A stretch of 10,192 nt of DNA from an uncultured Actinomyces sp. (GCA_915069725.1 CAJZFF010000037.1:1-10192); one strand, 5' to 3'. Shown: positions 1-5,891, counted from the stretch's first letter. Translations and numbers: made by a program. The notes: generated by a model not told the origin, from the letters alone.

Positions 1-1
1 G

Positions 2-676
2 GCCGCGCCAAGCGCTGAGCCCACGCAGGCCCCGACACCGTCCTCCGCGCCTGAGCCGAGTGCTGCACCCGAGACGAGCAGCGCCCCGGCTCCGGAGCCC
101 ACAACCGCTCCGAGTACGGAGCCCACGCCGGCCCCGGCGCCGAGTTCCGCACCTGAGCAGACCGACGGGCCGACCGCTGCGCCCGCACCGGAGACGTCCT
201 CTGCTCCGGCTGCTGAGCCGACGCAGGCCCCGACGGTGGCGCCTTCTGCTGAGCCCACGCAGGCTCCGGGTGCGCAGCCCAGCGCCGCGCCGTCGGAGAA
301 GCCGGGTGCGCAGCCGAGCTCGGCCCCCAAGCCGGGTGCGACGAGTCAAGCGCCGTCGGTGGCGAACCCGAAGGCGACCGCGGCGGCGACACAGCCTGGG
401 AAGCCGTCGTCGAGCGCGAGCCCGGCACCGAGCCGGAGCGCGGCGGCACCGTCGAAGCCGGGCATGGAGCCCGATGAGATTGATCGGCCGTCTGATGGAG
501 CCATGGCCCAGCCGACCGGTGGCGCCAGCGCGCCGAGCGCCGCACCGACGCAGGCGGCGAAGGCCGGCAGCAGGCTGTCTCGCACGGGGACCAACGCGCT
601 GCTGGTCCTGGGCCTTGCGGGTGTCGCGGTTGTCGGCGGGTACCTGCTGCTGCGGGCTCGTCGCTCGAAGAACTGA
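2..676 (+). CDS. Wall-anchored surface protein, C-terminal part (5' end outside window)
   Basis: The frame is open from the left edge and gives 224 visible residues before TGA; the start lies outside the window. The first 190 or so residues are almost entirely Pro, Ala, Ser, Thr and Glu, with imperfect repeats such as AEPTQAP and SSAPE. That is typical of a wall-spanning stalk. At residues 192-196 is LSRTG, a variant of the LPXTG sortase motif, followed by a hydrophobic stretch of about 20 residues and the basic tail RARRSKN. Together these form a complete cell-wall sorting signal. Sortase would cleave between T and G and attach the protein to peptidoglycan. The ligand-binding or enzymatic N-terminal part is not visible, so the role cannot be given. 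A strong terminator follows at once. The last 14 or so codons and the terminator recur, damaged, near position 2190. Confidence 0.85.
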   Translation, partial: AAPSAEPTQAPTPSSAPEPSAAPETSSAPAPEPTTAPSTEPTPAPAPSSAPEQTDGPTAAPAPETSSAPAAEPTQAPTVAPSAEPTQAPGAQPSAAPSEKPGAQPSSAPKPGATSQAPSVANPKATAAATQPGKPSSSASPAPSRSAAAPSKPGMEPDEIDRPSDGAMAQPTGGASAPSAAPTQAAKAGSRLSRTGTNALLVLGLAGVAVVGGYLLLRARRSKN

Positions 677-746
677 ACACGCGATGAGCCGGTCATCCGG
701 CTCTGAGCACTGACCGAGGGGTGGGACGCCGACGCGTCCCACCCCT
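637..746 (+). repeat. Direct repeat copy A: surface-protein 3' end plus terminator
   Basis: This 110-bp stretch matches 2189-2296 with five substitutions and one 2-bp gap. It covers the last codons of the sorting signal (from the GYLLLRA part), the stop codon and both terminator hairpins. Copy A is in frame with the intact gene. The two copies bracket the toxin-antitoxin block. Confidence 0.9.
686..746 (+). terminator. Double-hairpin terminator of the surface-protein gene
   Basis: Two adjacent stem-loops follow the stop codon. The first (686-703) is GAGCCGG, loop TCAT, CCGGCTC. The second (717-746) has a perfect 13-bp stem, AGGGGTGGGACGC against its complement, with a 4-nt loop. No T-run follows, as is common in high-GC actinobacteria. 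The same structure is repeated at 2236-2296. Confidence 0.75.
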
Positions 747-820
747 CCGTGCTCTCCTGGGCGGCGGAGCTGACCGCCTCAGCGGTGCGGCCCGACCTTC
801 CTCAAGCGCAGAACGCCCGG

Positions 821-946
821 CGGTGTCCAAAACGGACACAAAGGCCCAGAACGGGGCGGAACCGGCAAGAAGAAACCGCATGATTCCAACGTTGTGTTTG
901 CCGGGTTGGCAACGCCGGGCCTCCTTTGTATCCGATTTGGACACCG
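821..946. mobile_element. MITE-like element with 27-30 bp terminal inverted repeats
   Basis: The left arm (821-847) begins CGGTGTCCAAAACGGACACA. The reverse complement of the right arm (917-946) begins CGGTGTCCAAATCGGATACA. After a 3-nt indel, both continue into GGCCC. The outer 27-30 bp are thus near-perfect inverted repeats around a 70-bp centre with no coding capacity. Each arm also holds its own small dyad, GTGTCC-N5-GGACAC at 823-839 and GTATCC-N5-GGACAC at 928-944. This fits a miniature non-autonomous transposable element. I see no clear target-site duplication, so a large regulatory or terminator-like fold is the alternative. It lies between copy A of the direct repeat and the antitoxin remnant, in the otherwise gene-free 677-973 stretch. 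Confidence 0.55.
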
Positions 947-973
947 GCACCCTCCAGCACCCCTGCAATGCAG

Positions 974-1138
974 TCAGGTTCGGGGGTAAGAGTCCGTGAG
1001 AGCCTGTTCGTATGCGTCGAGCCGACGCCGGGCGTTCTTGGGCGAGCGGAAGAGGTGGGCGCTCTCCTGCCAGCTCGCATACTCGTCGGCCGGCATGAGG
1101 ACCGCTCGGCCGCTACTCAAGACGACACGACCGCCTTC
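974..1138 (-). pseudogene. C-terminal remnant of a second YefM-type antitoxin
   Basis: On the minus strand this frame reads through AVLMPADEYASWQESAHLFR and ends LTDSYPRT before TGA at 974-976. Over 36 residues, 28 match the C-terminal half of the intact YefM encoded at 1397-1648, including the blocks VLMPADEY, LFRSP, NARR and LDAY. The N-terminal DNA-binding and dimerisation half is missing. Upstream, the frame runs directly into the 3' end of yoeB in another frame and has no plausible start or ribosome site. It looks like the left-over of a tandem duplicated yefM whose 5' half was deleted when it was joined to the end of yoeB. If translated from an internal ATG at VLM it would keep most of the toxin-binding region, but no ribosome site supports that. 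Confidence 0.8.
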
Positions 1139-1142
1139 ACTA

Positions 1143-1397
1143 TCAGTAGTGGTAGCGAACTTGGAGAATCACCAGGTCATCACCAGCAACGAGGTACACG
1201 AGGCGATGCTCGTCAGTGATCCTTCGCGACCACGCACCCGAGGCGCCGTACTTGAGCCGCCCAGGTTTACCGATACCTCCGCAGGGATCGCGAAGGGCCG
1301 CATCGATGAGCGTGTTGACCCGTTTGAGGATCCGGCGGTCCGCCTTCTGCCAGTGCGTATAGTCCTCCCAAGCATACGGGTCCCATACGAGACGCAT
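1143..1397 (-). CDS. yoeB: YoeB family mRNA interferase toxin
   Basis: The product is 84 residues, the same length as E. coli YoeB, and aligns to it without gaps from memory. Shared features are W5, W10, W16, GKP at 43-45, the block SRRITDEHRLVY at 57-68 and the terminal RYHY. YoeB toxins bind the ribosome and cleave mRNA in the A site. Of the known active-site residues, R65, H83 and Y84 are present, but position 46, Glu in E. coli, is Gly here (codon GGG on the minus strand, 1260-1262). The start ATG overlaps the yefM stop by one base (TGATG), so the toxin is translationally coupled to its antitoxin. Identification is secure; whether it is fully active is open because of position 46. Confidence 0.93.
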   Translation of the reverse strand: MRLVWDPYAWEDYTHWQKADRRILKRVNTLIDAALRDPCGGIGKPGRLKYGASGAWSRRITDEHRLVYLVAGDDLVILQVRYHY

Positions 1398-1648
1398 CAG
1401 TCCTCCTGGTCGAGGTCACGCATCTCCGTGTGGCCCGCACGAGCCCGGTCATACGCATCAAGAAGGCGTCGCGCGTTCTCAGGTGATCGGAACAGGTAGG
1501 CGGTCTCCTGCCAAGCAGCGTACTCGTCGGCGGGCATAAGAACAGCACTGCCCTTACGTGAAACAATCTCAACGGCGTCATGATCGGCGTTGACTCGCTC
1601 GATGAGCGGGTACAACGTCTTGCGCGCCTCACTCGCACTGATAGACAT
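1397..1648 (-). CDS. yefM: YefM family antitoxin (Phd/YefM)
   Basis: This is an 83-residue antitoxin that neutralises YoeB and represses its own operon. The N-terminal half, beginning MSISASEARKTLYPLIERVN, is the Phd/YefM dimerisation and DNA-binding fold. AVLMPADEYAAW and LFRSPENARRLLDAY form the start of the C-terminal toxin-wrapping region, and the tail is acidic (RDLDQED). I chose the ATG at 1648 because GGAGGAGG lies 7 nt upstream. A longer frame beginning at 1690 would run through the operator and lacks a ribosome site. It is the first gene of a two-gene operon with yoeB, joined by a 1-base overlap. A second, truncated YefM copy lies beyond yoeB. Confidence 0.93.
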   Translation of the reverse strand: MSISASEARKTLYPLIERVNADHDAVEIVSRKGSAVLMPADEYAAWQETAYLFRSPENARRLLDAYDRARAGHTEMRDLDQED

Positions 1649-1663
1649 CAGAGCACCTCCTCC

Positions 1664-1695
1664 CTCAGTCGTACCAGAATACGGTACCACCTGAG
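1664..1695 (-). promoter_or_regulatory. Probable yefM-yoeB operator/promoter
   Basis: A nested dyad lies just upstream of the yefM ribosome site: CTCAG, 2 nt, GTACC, 7 nt, GGTAC, 3 nt, CTGAG. YefM proteins bind short palindromes with a GTAC-type core over their own promoter, so this is the natural autoregulatory site. On the minus strand TATTCT inside the dyad is a possible -10 element. No binding evidence exists beyond symmetry and position. Confidence 0.5.
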
Positions 1696-1818
1696 ACGAT
1701 ACGCTGTAGGCTCTCTTACTCCCTCACACGGTCCGAGCAGCCACCTACTGCACCTCAACGGCCTCAGGAGCAGTCACCGGGACACTTCCTGCGAGGAGCT
1801 ATCACTGAGGAGGTGCGG

Positions 1819-2145
1819 ATGATGTCGAGCTCGTCGACTACCACTGACACTGACCGGATCGACCCAATTCACCCGGGCGAGGTCCTCATGGAGGACTTCA
1901 TCGAGGGGTTCGGGATCACCCAGAACAAGCTCGCCACGGCCATCGGCGTGCCCCCGCGCCGCATCAACGAGATCGTGCACGGTAAGCGCGGCATCACCGC
2001 GGACACCGCTGTACGACTGGCTAAGTACTTCGGCACATCTGCCGAGCTCTGGATGAACCTGCAGAGCCACTATGAGCTCAAGCTTGAGCACCGGGCCCTG
2101 CGCGAGCAGCTCGACAGCATCGTGCCGCTGCAGTCGGTGGCGTAG
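1819..2145 (+). CDS. higA: HigA-type XRE antitoxin, no HigB visible
   Basis: The product is 108 residues from the ATG at 1819, which has AGGAGG five bases upstream; the next codon is also ATG and would leave an 8-base gap. The family signature is clear: IHPGEVLMEDFIEGFGITQN, then a helix-turn-helix at about residues 35-55 (KLATAIGVPPRRINEIVHGK), then GITADTAVRLAKYFGTSAELWMNLQ. HigA proteins bind DNA and the mRNA-cleaving toxin HigB, which normally lies directly upstream. Here the 170 bases between yefM and this gene contain no HigB frame. The protein is either an orphan antitoxin, a stand-alone regulator, or the survivor of a deleted pair. It reads away from yefM-yoeB. The damaged copy of the surface-protein 3' end follows 43 bases after the stop and would act as its terminator. 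Confidence 0.88.
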   Translation: MMSSSSTTTDTDRIDPIHPGEVLMEDFIEGFGITQNKLATAIGVPPRRINEIVHGKRGITADTAVRLAKYFGTSAELWMNLQSHYELKLEHRALREQLDSIVPLQSVA

Positions 2146-2188
2146 ACACCGCAAACGGCATACGTGACCGAGGCTCATACTCGGCGAG

Positions 2189-2296
2189 CGGGTACCTGCT
2201 ACTGCGGGCGTCGCTCGAAGAACTGAACACTCGATGAGCCGGTCATCCGGCTCTGAGCACTGACTGAGGGGTGGGACGTCGGCGCGTCCCACCCCT
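2189..2296 (+). repeat. Direct repeat copy B: damaged surface-protein 3' end plus terminator
   Basis: This is the second copy of 637-746, offset by about 1550 bp. It keeps GGGTACCTGCT, the SKN-stop region and both terminator hairpins. A 2-bp deletion after the CTGCGGG stretch destroys the reading frame of the sorting signal, so it is a non-coding relic. The hairpins at 2236-2253 and 2267-2296 remain foldable, with one G-U pair, and now sit behind the HigA-type gene. Confidence 0.9.
2236..2296 (+). terminator. Double-hairpin terminator behind the HigA-type gene
   Basis: The first stem-loop is GAGCCGG-TCAT-CCGGCTC. The second pairs AGGGGTGGGACG with CGTCCCACCCCT. It is the duplicated terminator of the surface-protein gene and ends transcription from the preceding plus-strand gene by position. 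Confidence 0.65.
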
Positions 2297-2541
2297 CACT
2301 GCGCGCCTTCACGCCGAGAGTCCGTCCTCAGATTCATCACAACCCGTATCCCGTTCACGAGACGGGCTATTAATCGCCTTGTAGGATAACAACAATCGCA
2401 GGTCAGCTTCTGCGTGATGACACGACCACGCCAGGCGAGCGCTCACACGGCACATACTCGCTGGCAACACAGGAGGTGACGCCGAGAATAAACCAGACAC
2501 TCGCCGGGAATACCATTCGTGTAACTTGTAGAAGGAGAACA
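2297..2541. other. Intergenic region upstream of the GH16 gene
   Basis: I see no gene here. It holds a weak dyad at 2350-2366 (CCCGT, 7 nt, ACGGG) and an A/T-rich patch near 2368-2395 that could hold the promoter of the glycosidase gene, though no convincing -35/-10 pair is visible. Confidence 0.4.
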
Positions 2542-3402
2542 ATGAGCCCTTTGACACGACGTTCACTGATCACCACCCTCGGACTGGGCGCCGGAGCCAC
2601 AGCCGCAGGCCTACTCGCGCCCACCACAGCGTTCGCAAGCACTCCATCACGTTCCTTCAGCACCCTTGTCTTCGATGAGCAGTTCACGGAAGGCACAGAC
2701 TTCAACGCCGCACGGTGGCGGGAGAAGGAACCCAAGGGCGACACCTACATGGACTACGACTGGGGCGTCATCACGCATGACACCCACAGCGTGAGTGGCG
2801 GAGCGGGCCACCTGTTCTGGCGCAAGCGCTCAACTCCCAAGACCGGCTGGCAGAACAAGCACGACACGGGCAAAACCGTTCGTCACATCAACGAGGCATC
2901 GCTGACCTCCGAAGGGCTCTTCTCCTTCGTGTATGGCTCCGTCGAGGTACGGGCGCGCTTCCCTCAGAGCCACCTCGGCCTGTGGGCCGGAATCTGGCTG
3001 AGGCCGGACGGGGCCGCGAACGGCGGAGAGATCGACATCGTCGAGACCTACGGGGGCGGCCGAGCCAAAGGAGTCGCCGAGTCGACGGTCCACTTCGACC
3101 AGTCCGGGAAGAACAAGAGCGGCAAGGGCATCAGCAACAAGCCGAACTTGAGCGCCTGGCACACCTACCGGATGGAGAAGACTCCGGAACGCATCACGTT
3201 CTTCTTCGACAACCAGCGATTCCACGAGGTACTGCGGTCCAGCAACCAGCAGGCCTTCGATCGCTGCTTCGGCGCCAACACCCCCTACCACCTCCTTCTC
3301 ATCACGCAGACAGGGAGCCACTACTGGGGGCAGCTGGACACCAGGAACTTCAAGGAAGCGCAGTTCGACATCGACTACCTGCAGGTCCGCTCCATGGACT
3401 AG
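2542..3402 (+). CDS. Secreted glycoside hydrolase family 16 (beta-glucanase/laminarinase-like)
   Basis: The product has 286 residues from the ATG at 2542, which is preceded by AGAAGGAGA; an upstream in-frame GTG at 2476 lacks such a site. Residues 1-32 form a Tat-type signal peptide: TRRSLI at 5-10, a mild hydrophobic stretch, and a cleavage site AFA before S33. The rest is one GH16 beta-jelly-roll domain. Recognisable parts are SEGLFSFVYGSVEVRARFP at 123-141, LWAGIWLRPDG at 147-157 and the active-site motif GGEIDIVETYG. In the ExDxxE motif E163 is the expected nucleophile, D165 the helper and E168 the acid/base. This bulged form is typical of laminarinases, agarases and carrageenases rather than lichenases. 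The substrate is therefore a beta-linked polysaccharide, perhaps 1,3-glucan, but this is not settled by sequence. There is no wall anchor, so the enzyme should be released or loosely held outside the cell. Confidence 0.9.
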   Translation: MSPLTRRSLITTLGLGAGATAAGLLAPTTAFASTPSRSFSTLVFDEQFTEGTDFNAARWREKEPKGDTYMDYDWGVITHDTHSVSGGAGHLFWRKRSTPKTGWQNKHDTGKTVRHINEASLTSEGLFSFVYGSVEVRARFPQSHLGLWAGIWLRPDGAANGGEIDIVETYGGGRAKGVAESTVHFDQSGKNKSGKGISNKPNLSAWHTYRMEKTPERITFFFDNQRFHEVLRSSNQQAFDRCFGANTPYHLLLITQTGSHYWGQLDTRNFKEAQFDIDYLQVRSMD

Positions 3403-3414
3403 CCGGTCAATGAA

Positions 3415-3444
3415 GGGGGTGGGGTGCGCCGGCACCCCACCCCC
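3415..3444. terminator. Bidirectional hairpin terminator between convergent genes
   Basis: The stem GGGGGTGGGGTGC pairs perfectly (13 bp) with GCACCCCACCCCC around the 4-nt loop GCCG. It starts 13 bases after the GH16 stop and ends 28 bases before the antiporter stop, so it can serve both converging transcripts. Confidence 0.8.
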
Positions 3445-3471
3445 GCCTTGCCGTTCTTCACCCTTGCCCGC

Positions 3472-5076
3472 TCACTCGACGTCGAGGGGGCCGTTGATGT
3501 GGAGGGTCTCGACGTCGAAGCGCCGGTTGACTCGCGAGGCGGTGGAGTCGTCGATGCGACCGGCGAAGCGCAGGCTGTGTACGCGCTCGCGCAGGTGCTC
3601 GATGACAGCGAGCCGCAGGGCGCTCTCCTGGTCACCGTAGATGCGTGCCTCCTCCTCTGCGTTGGCGTTGCTCACGGAGTCGTGACGACGTGCGTAGTCG
3701 GCTCGCACCGCCTCGATGGCTGCGTCGTCGTCGACGCCCGCGCGTTCAGCGATGGCATCGAGCTGGCTGATGGTGTCGGCGAGGATGTCGGCGAGGGCTT
3801 CGGTCTCCTGCGACTCGGCTGACTCGGCGGTCTGCGTGCCGGCCGAGGGCCTGGCGTTGGCCCAGCGGACCACGTAGGGCAGGGCGAGGCCCTGGATGAG
3901 GAGGGACAGGAGGGTCGCGCCGGCGACGACGAGGATGATGAGGTTGCGCTCGGCATAGGCGGTGCCGTCGAAGGAGGTCGGAATGGACAGTGCCATCGCC
4001 AGTGAGATCGCGCCGCGGAAGCCGGCGACCGTGGAGACGATGCGGCCGCGGATGTTGGTGCGGCGCAGGCGCTGCTCGGGGCGGCGGTCGAGGGCGCGGA
4101 TGGAGTAGATGATGAGGTGCTGGCCTGCGAATCTTCCCGCGACCATGGCGATGTAGATGATGGGGATGAGGATGAGGCCGCGCACGAGGTCGGCACGGGG
4201 GAGCTCAGCGACGATGCCGGGGAGCGCCACCCCCACCATGACGAAGAGGATGGTGTTGAGGATGTGGGTGAGGATCGTCCAGAAGGGGATGCCGAGGACT
4301 CGCGAGCCCAGGGACATGTGCGGGGTGGCGAAGCGGGAGATGACGATGCCGCAGGTGACGACGGCGAGCACGCCCGAGCCTCCGACCTCTTCAGCGAGGA
4401 AGAAGGTGACGAACGGGGTGGCCAGGGCGGTGATCGTCGCCAGCATGGGGTCGTCTGTGATGGTGCGGACCCGGATGCCGATCTTCGTGACTGCCGCACC
4501 GACGAGGACTCCTGCACCGATTCCTCCCCCGAAGGACAGAAGGAGCTGTTGTGCGACGAGGCCGGCGGTGACGCCGGAGGAGTCATGCGCGGCTTGGAGG
4601 GCGATGGCGAAGATGACTAGGGCGGTGCCGTCGTTGAGGAGTGACTCGGCTTGGAGGACGGTGCGGCCGTTGGGGTTGATACCTCGTCCCAGGCTGGAGA
4701 CGGCGGTGGCGTCGGTGGGGCCGAGGCAGGCGCCGATGAGGAGAGCGGCGCCCACGCTCAGCCCCGTGAGGACGCCGATGAGGGTGATGAGGGCGGCGGT
4801 GATGGCGACGAGCACCGTGGCGCTGAGGATGATGCCGCGCAGGCTTCGCCGCAAGCGGTTGAGGGAGACGGACAGCGATTCCCAGTACAGGAGGATCGGC
4901 AGGAAGATCGTGAGCACCACGGTGCTGGGCAGGGACATCTCCTCCCCCACCGGGAGCAGGGCGACGCCCACGCCGGCGACGATGAGAAGTACCGGGGCGA
5001 TGAGGCGGAATCTGTTGGCGATCGCGTAGGCGACAACCGAGGCGCCGATGATGGCGACGATCATCTCGATGGTCAT
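3472..5076 (-). CDS. Na+/H+ antiporter, CPA1 (NhaP-type) family
   Basis: This is a 534-residue membrane protein that exchanges Na+ (or K+) for H+ across the cytoplasmic membrane. About 11-12 hydrophobic segments fill residues 1-405. Family signatures are GPTDATAVSSL at 119-129, ESLLNDGTALVIF at 144-156 (N148-D149, the ion-binding ND pair of electroneutral CPA1 exchangers) and GFRGAISLAMALSIP at 352-366. Residues 410-534 are an acidic, helical cytoplasmic tail, probably regulatory. The ATG at 5076 begins MTIEMIVAIIGASVV, directly at the first membrane helix; AGGAAGGGAA lies about 14 bases upstream, which is rather far. The gene stands alone, converging on the GH16 gene. The long opposite-strand frames here are shadows. 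Ion specificity cannot be assigned from sequence. Confidence 0.93.
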   Translation of the reverse strand: MTIEMIVAIIGASVVAYAIANRFRLIAPVLLIVAGVGVALLPVGEEMSLPSTVVLTIFLPILLYWESLSVSLNRLRRSLRGIILSATVLVAITAALITLIGVLTGLSVGAALLIGACLGPTDATAVSSLGRGINPNGRTVLQAESLLNDGTALVIFAIALQAAHDSSGVTAGLVAQQLLLSFGGGIGAGVLVGAAVTKIGIRVRTITDDPMLATITALATPFVTFFLAEEVGGSGVLAVVTCGIVISRFATPHMSLGSRVLGIPFWTILTHILNTILFVMVGVALPGIVAELPRADLVRGLILIPIIYIAMVAGRFAGQHLIIYSIRALDRRPEQRLRRTNIRGRIVSTVAGFRGAISLAMALSIPTSFDGTAYAERNLIILVVAGATLLSLLIQGLALPYVVRWANARPSAGTQTAESAESQETEALADILADTISQLDAIAERAGVDDDAAIEAVRADYARRHDSVSNANAEEEARIYGDQESALRLAVIEHLRERVHSLRFAGRIDDSTASRVNRRFDVETLHINGPLDVE

Positions 5077-5180
5077 GAGGCTGCCGGGTTCCCTTCCTGG
5101 GATGAGTGTGGCGAGCGGGCTGCGGCCGGTCCGGGAGAGGGGCGCAGTCAGCCCGGCTTGGGGCCGGGTCTGTGCCAGGC

Positions 5181-5220
5181 CCAGGCCGGGCTAGGCCGGG
5201 CTAGGCCGGGCTAGGCCGGG
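5181..5220. repeat. Four tandem copies of a 10-bp unit CTAGGCCGGG
   Basis: Units at 5181, 5191, 5201 and 5211 are identical except CC for CT in the first. Looser GGCCGGG/CAGCCCGG copies extend left to about 5150. The array sits between the antiporter start and the truncated hipA, close to the point where hipA is cut. Confidence 0.9.
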
Positions 5221-5241
5221 CGCAGCCTACAGACGCTTCCT

Positions 5242-5415
5242 TCAGCGCCCCTGGGGATAGTCGATTCGCTTGCGTGACCGACACTCACGTTCGGCGAGGT
5301 AGGTGGGGTCGTAGAGAAAGGTTGTGGAGACCTGGCCGCGCGATCGGGTGACACGCGCTTGGCCGACCAGACGGTGGGAGCCATGGGCATCGGAGACGAC
5401 CTCGATAGTGGTCAT
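5242..5415 (-). pseudogene. hipA: Truncated hipA (N-terminal fragment only)
   Basis: The frame codes for 57 residues. Residues 1-44 resemble the N-terminal subdomain of HipA-family serine/threonine kinase toxins: a short beta-hairpin start (MTTIEVVSDAHGSHRLVGQA), a variable turn, then TTFLYDPTYLAERE, like the F-x-YDPxYLA of the family. After about residue 44 (near 5284) the similarity stops, and the frame ends in the unrelated tail CRSRKRIDYPQGR. A complete HipA is over 400 residues, so the kinase and catalytic loop are absent. The ATG overlaps the stop of the upstream regulator gene (ATGA), the usual hipBA coupling. The break lies beside a short tandem repeat and the antiporter promoter region, suggesting a deletion endpoint. 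The HipA assignment is from short similarity plus context. Confidence 0.7.
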
Positions 5416-5699
5416 CGGGCGCGCTTTCTAGTGAGGCGGCCGGCGCGGAGGCGGCCGATGTCGCTGGCCAGGGGGTCGGCCGCGTCGACAAGCTGGTCGA
5501 GGATGCCCAGGGCGCGCAGCACCTGGGTGACGCTGTTGAAGCTGACGTTGGGGTTGCCCGACTCGATCTTGCGCAGGGTGTCACGGGTGATGCCCGCTCG
5601 CTCGGAGACCTGCTGCGCGGTCAGGCCGAGCACCATGCGCCATCCACGCACGTGCTCTCCGAACTCCGTCACCTGACGGTCGATCCAGTAGCCCGACAT
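5412..5699 (-). CDS. hipB: HipB-type XRE regulator (antitoxin of the broken hipA)
   Basis: The product is 95 residues from the ATG at 5699, which has CGGAGGG about five bases upstream; the frame remains open further upstream but that extension is not protein-like. The helix-turn-helix is at about residues 27-50: TAQQVSERAGITRDTLRKIE with SGNPNVSFNSV. HipB proteins dimerise, repress their own operon and inhibit HipA. The C-terminal stretch after residue 75 is basic (GRLRAGRLTRKRAR). The stop overlaps the start of the hipA fragment by four bases. With the kinase lost, this is now an orphan repressor. Confidence 0.85.
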   Translation of the reverse strand: MSGYWIDRQVTEFGEHVRGWRMVLGLTAQQVSERAGITRDTLRKIESGNPNVSFNSVTQVLRALGILDQLVDAADPLASDIGRLRAGRLTRKRAR

Positions 5700-5712
5700 G
5701 TCCCTCCGTTCA

Positions 5713-5730
5713 CTATGACGACCATCGTAG
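5713..5730 (-). promoter_or_regulatory. Possible operator of the hipB gene
   Basis: The imperfect palindrome CTATGACGACCATCGTAG (six of nine pairs complementary) lies 14 bases upstream of the hipB start, covering the likely promoter. XRE/HipB regulators bind such sites. A CATAAT stretch a little further upstream on the minus strand is a possible -10. The assignment is by position and symmetry only. Confidence 0.35.
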
Positions 5731-5870
5731 CCCGAACTGAGAATTATGGCGATGCTGCTAGTCGTATGGTTGAGCAAGCTTGGAGGGGAAAACTGTTCCG
5801 GCAACTGAAGATCACTCCCCAGACGCCTGGGCTGCTCGCCGGCAGACTGTCCACCTCGTGGTTCAGGGAC

Positions 5871-5891
5871 AGGGCGTGATGGCCACGCCCT
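5871..5891. other. Perfect 8-bp stem-loop
   Basis: AGGGCGTG, 5-nt loop, CACGCCCT. It has no T-run and overlaps the possible start of the next small frame, so it could sequester that start in mRNA or be incidental. Confidence 0.4.

Noticed and set aside
60..713. 217-residue Arg/Pro-rich plus-strand frame
   Set aside because: It is the shadow of the Pro/Ala-rich surface-protein frame; arginine-rich low-complexity product, no ribosome site.
1738..1806. Short frame ending RSYH just before the HigA-type gene, recalling HigB ends (DYH)
   Set aside because: Only two or three residues agree and nothing upstream resembles HigB; chance is likely.
2476..2541. Earlier GTG start for the GH16 protein
   Set aside because: It would put 22 residues before the Tat signal and lacks a ribosome site, whereas the ATG at 2542 has AGAAGGAGA.
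2830..3435. 201-residue minus-strand frame opposite the GH16 gene
   Set aside because: It is antisense to a clear GH16 domain and runs through the terminator hairpin.
4157..5029. Long plus-strand frames (also 4117-4620 and 4651-5214) opposite the antiporter
   Set aside because: These are antisense shadows of a high-GC membrane protein gene; their composition is unnatural and they have no motifs.
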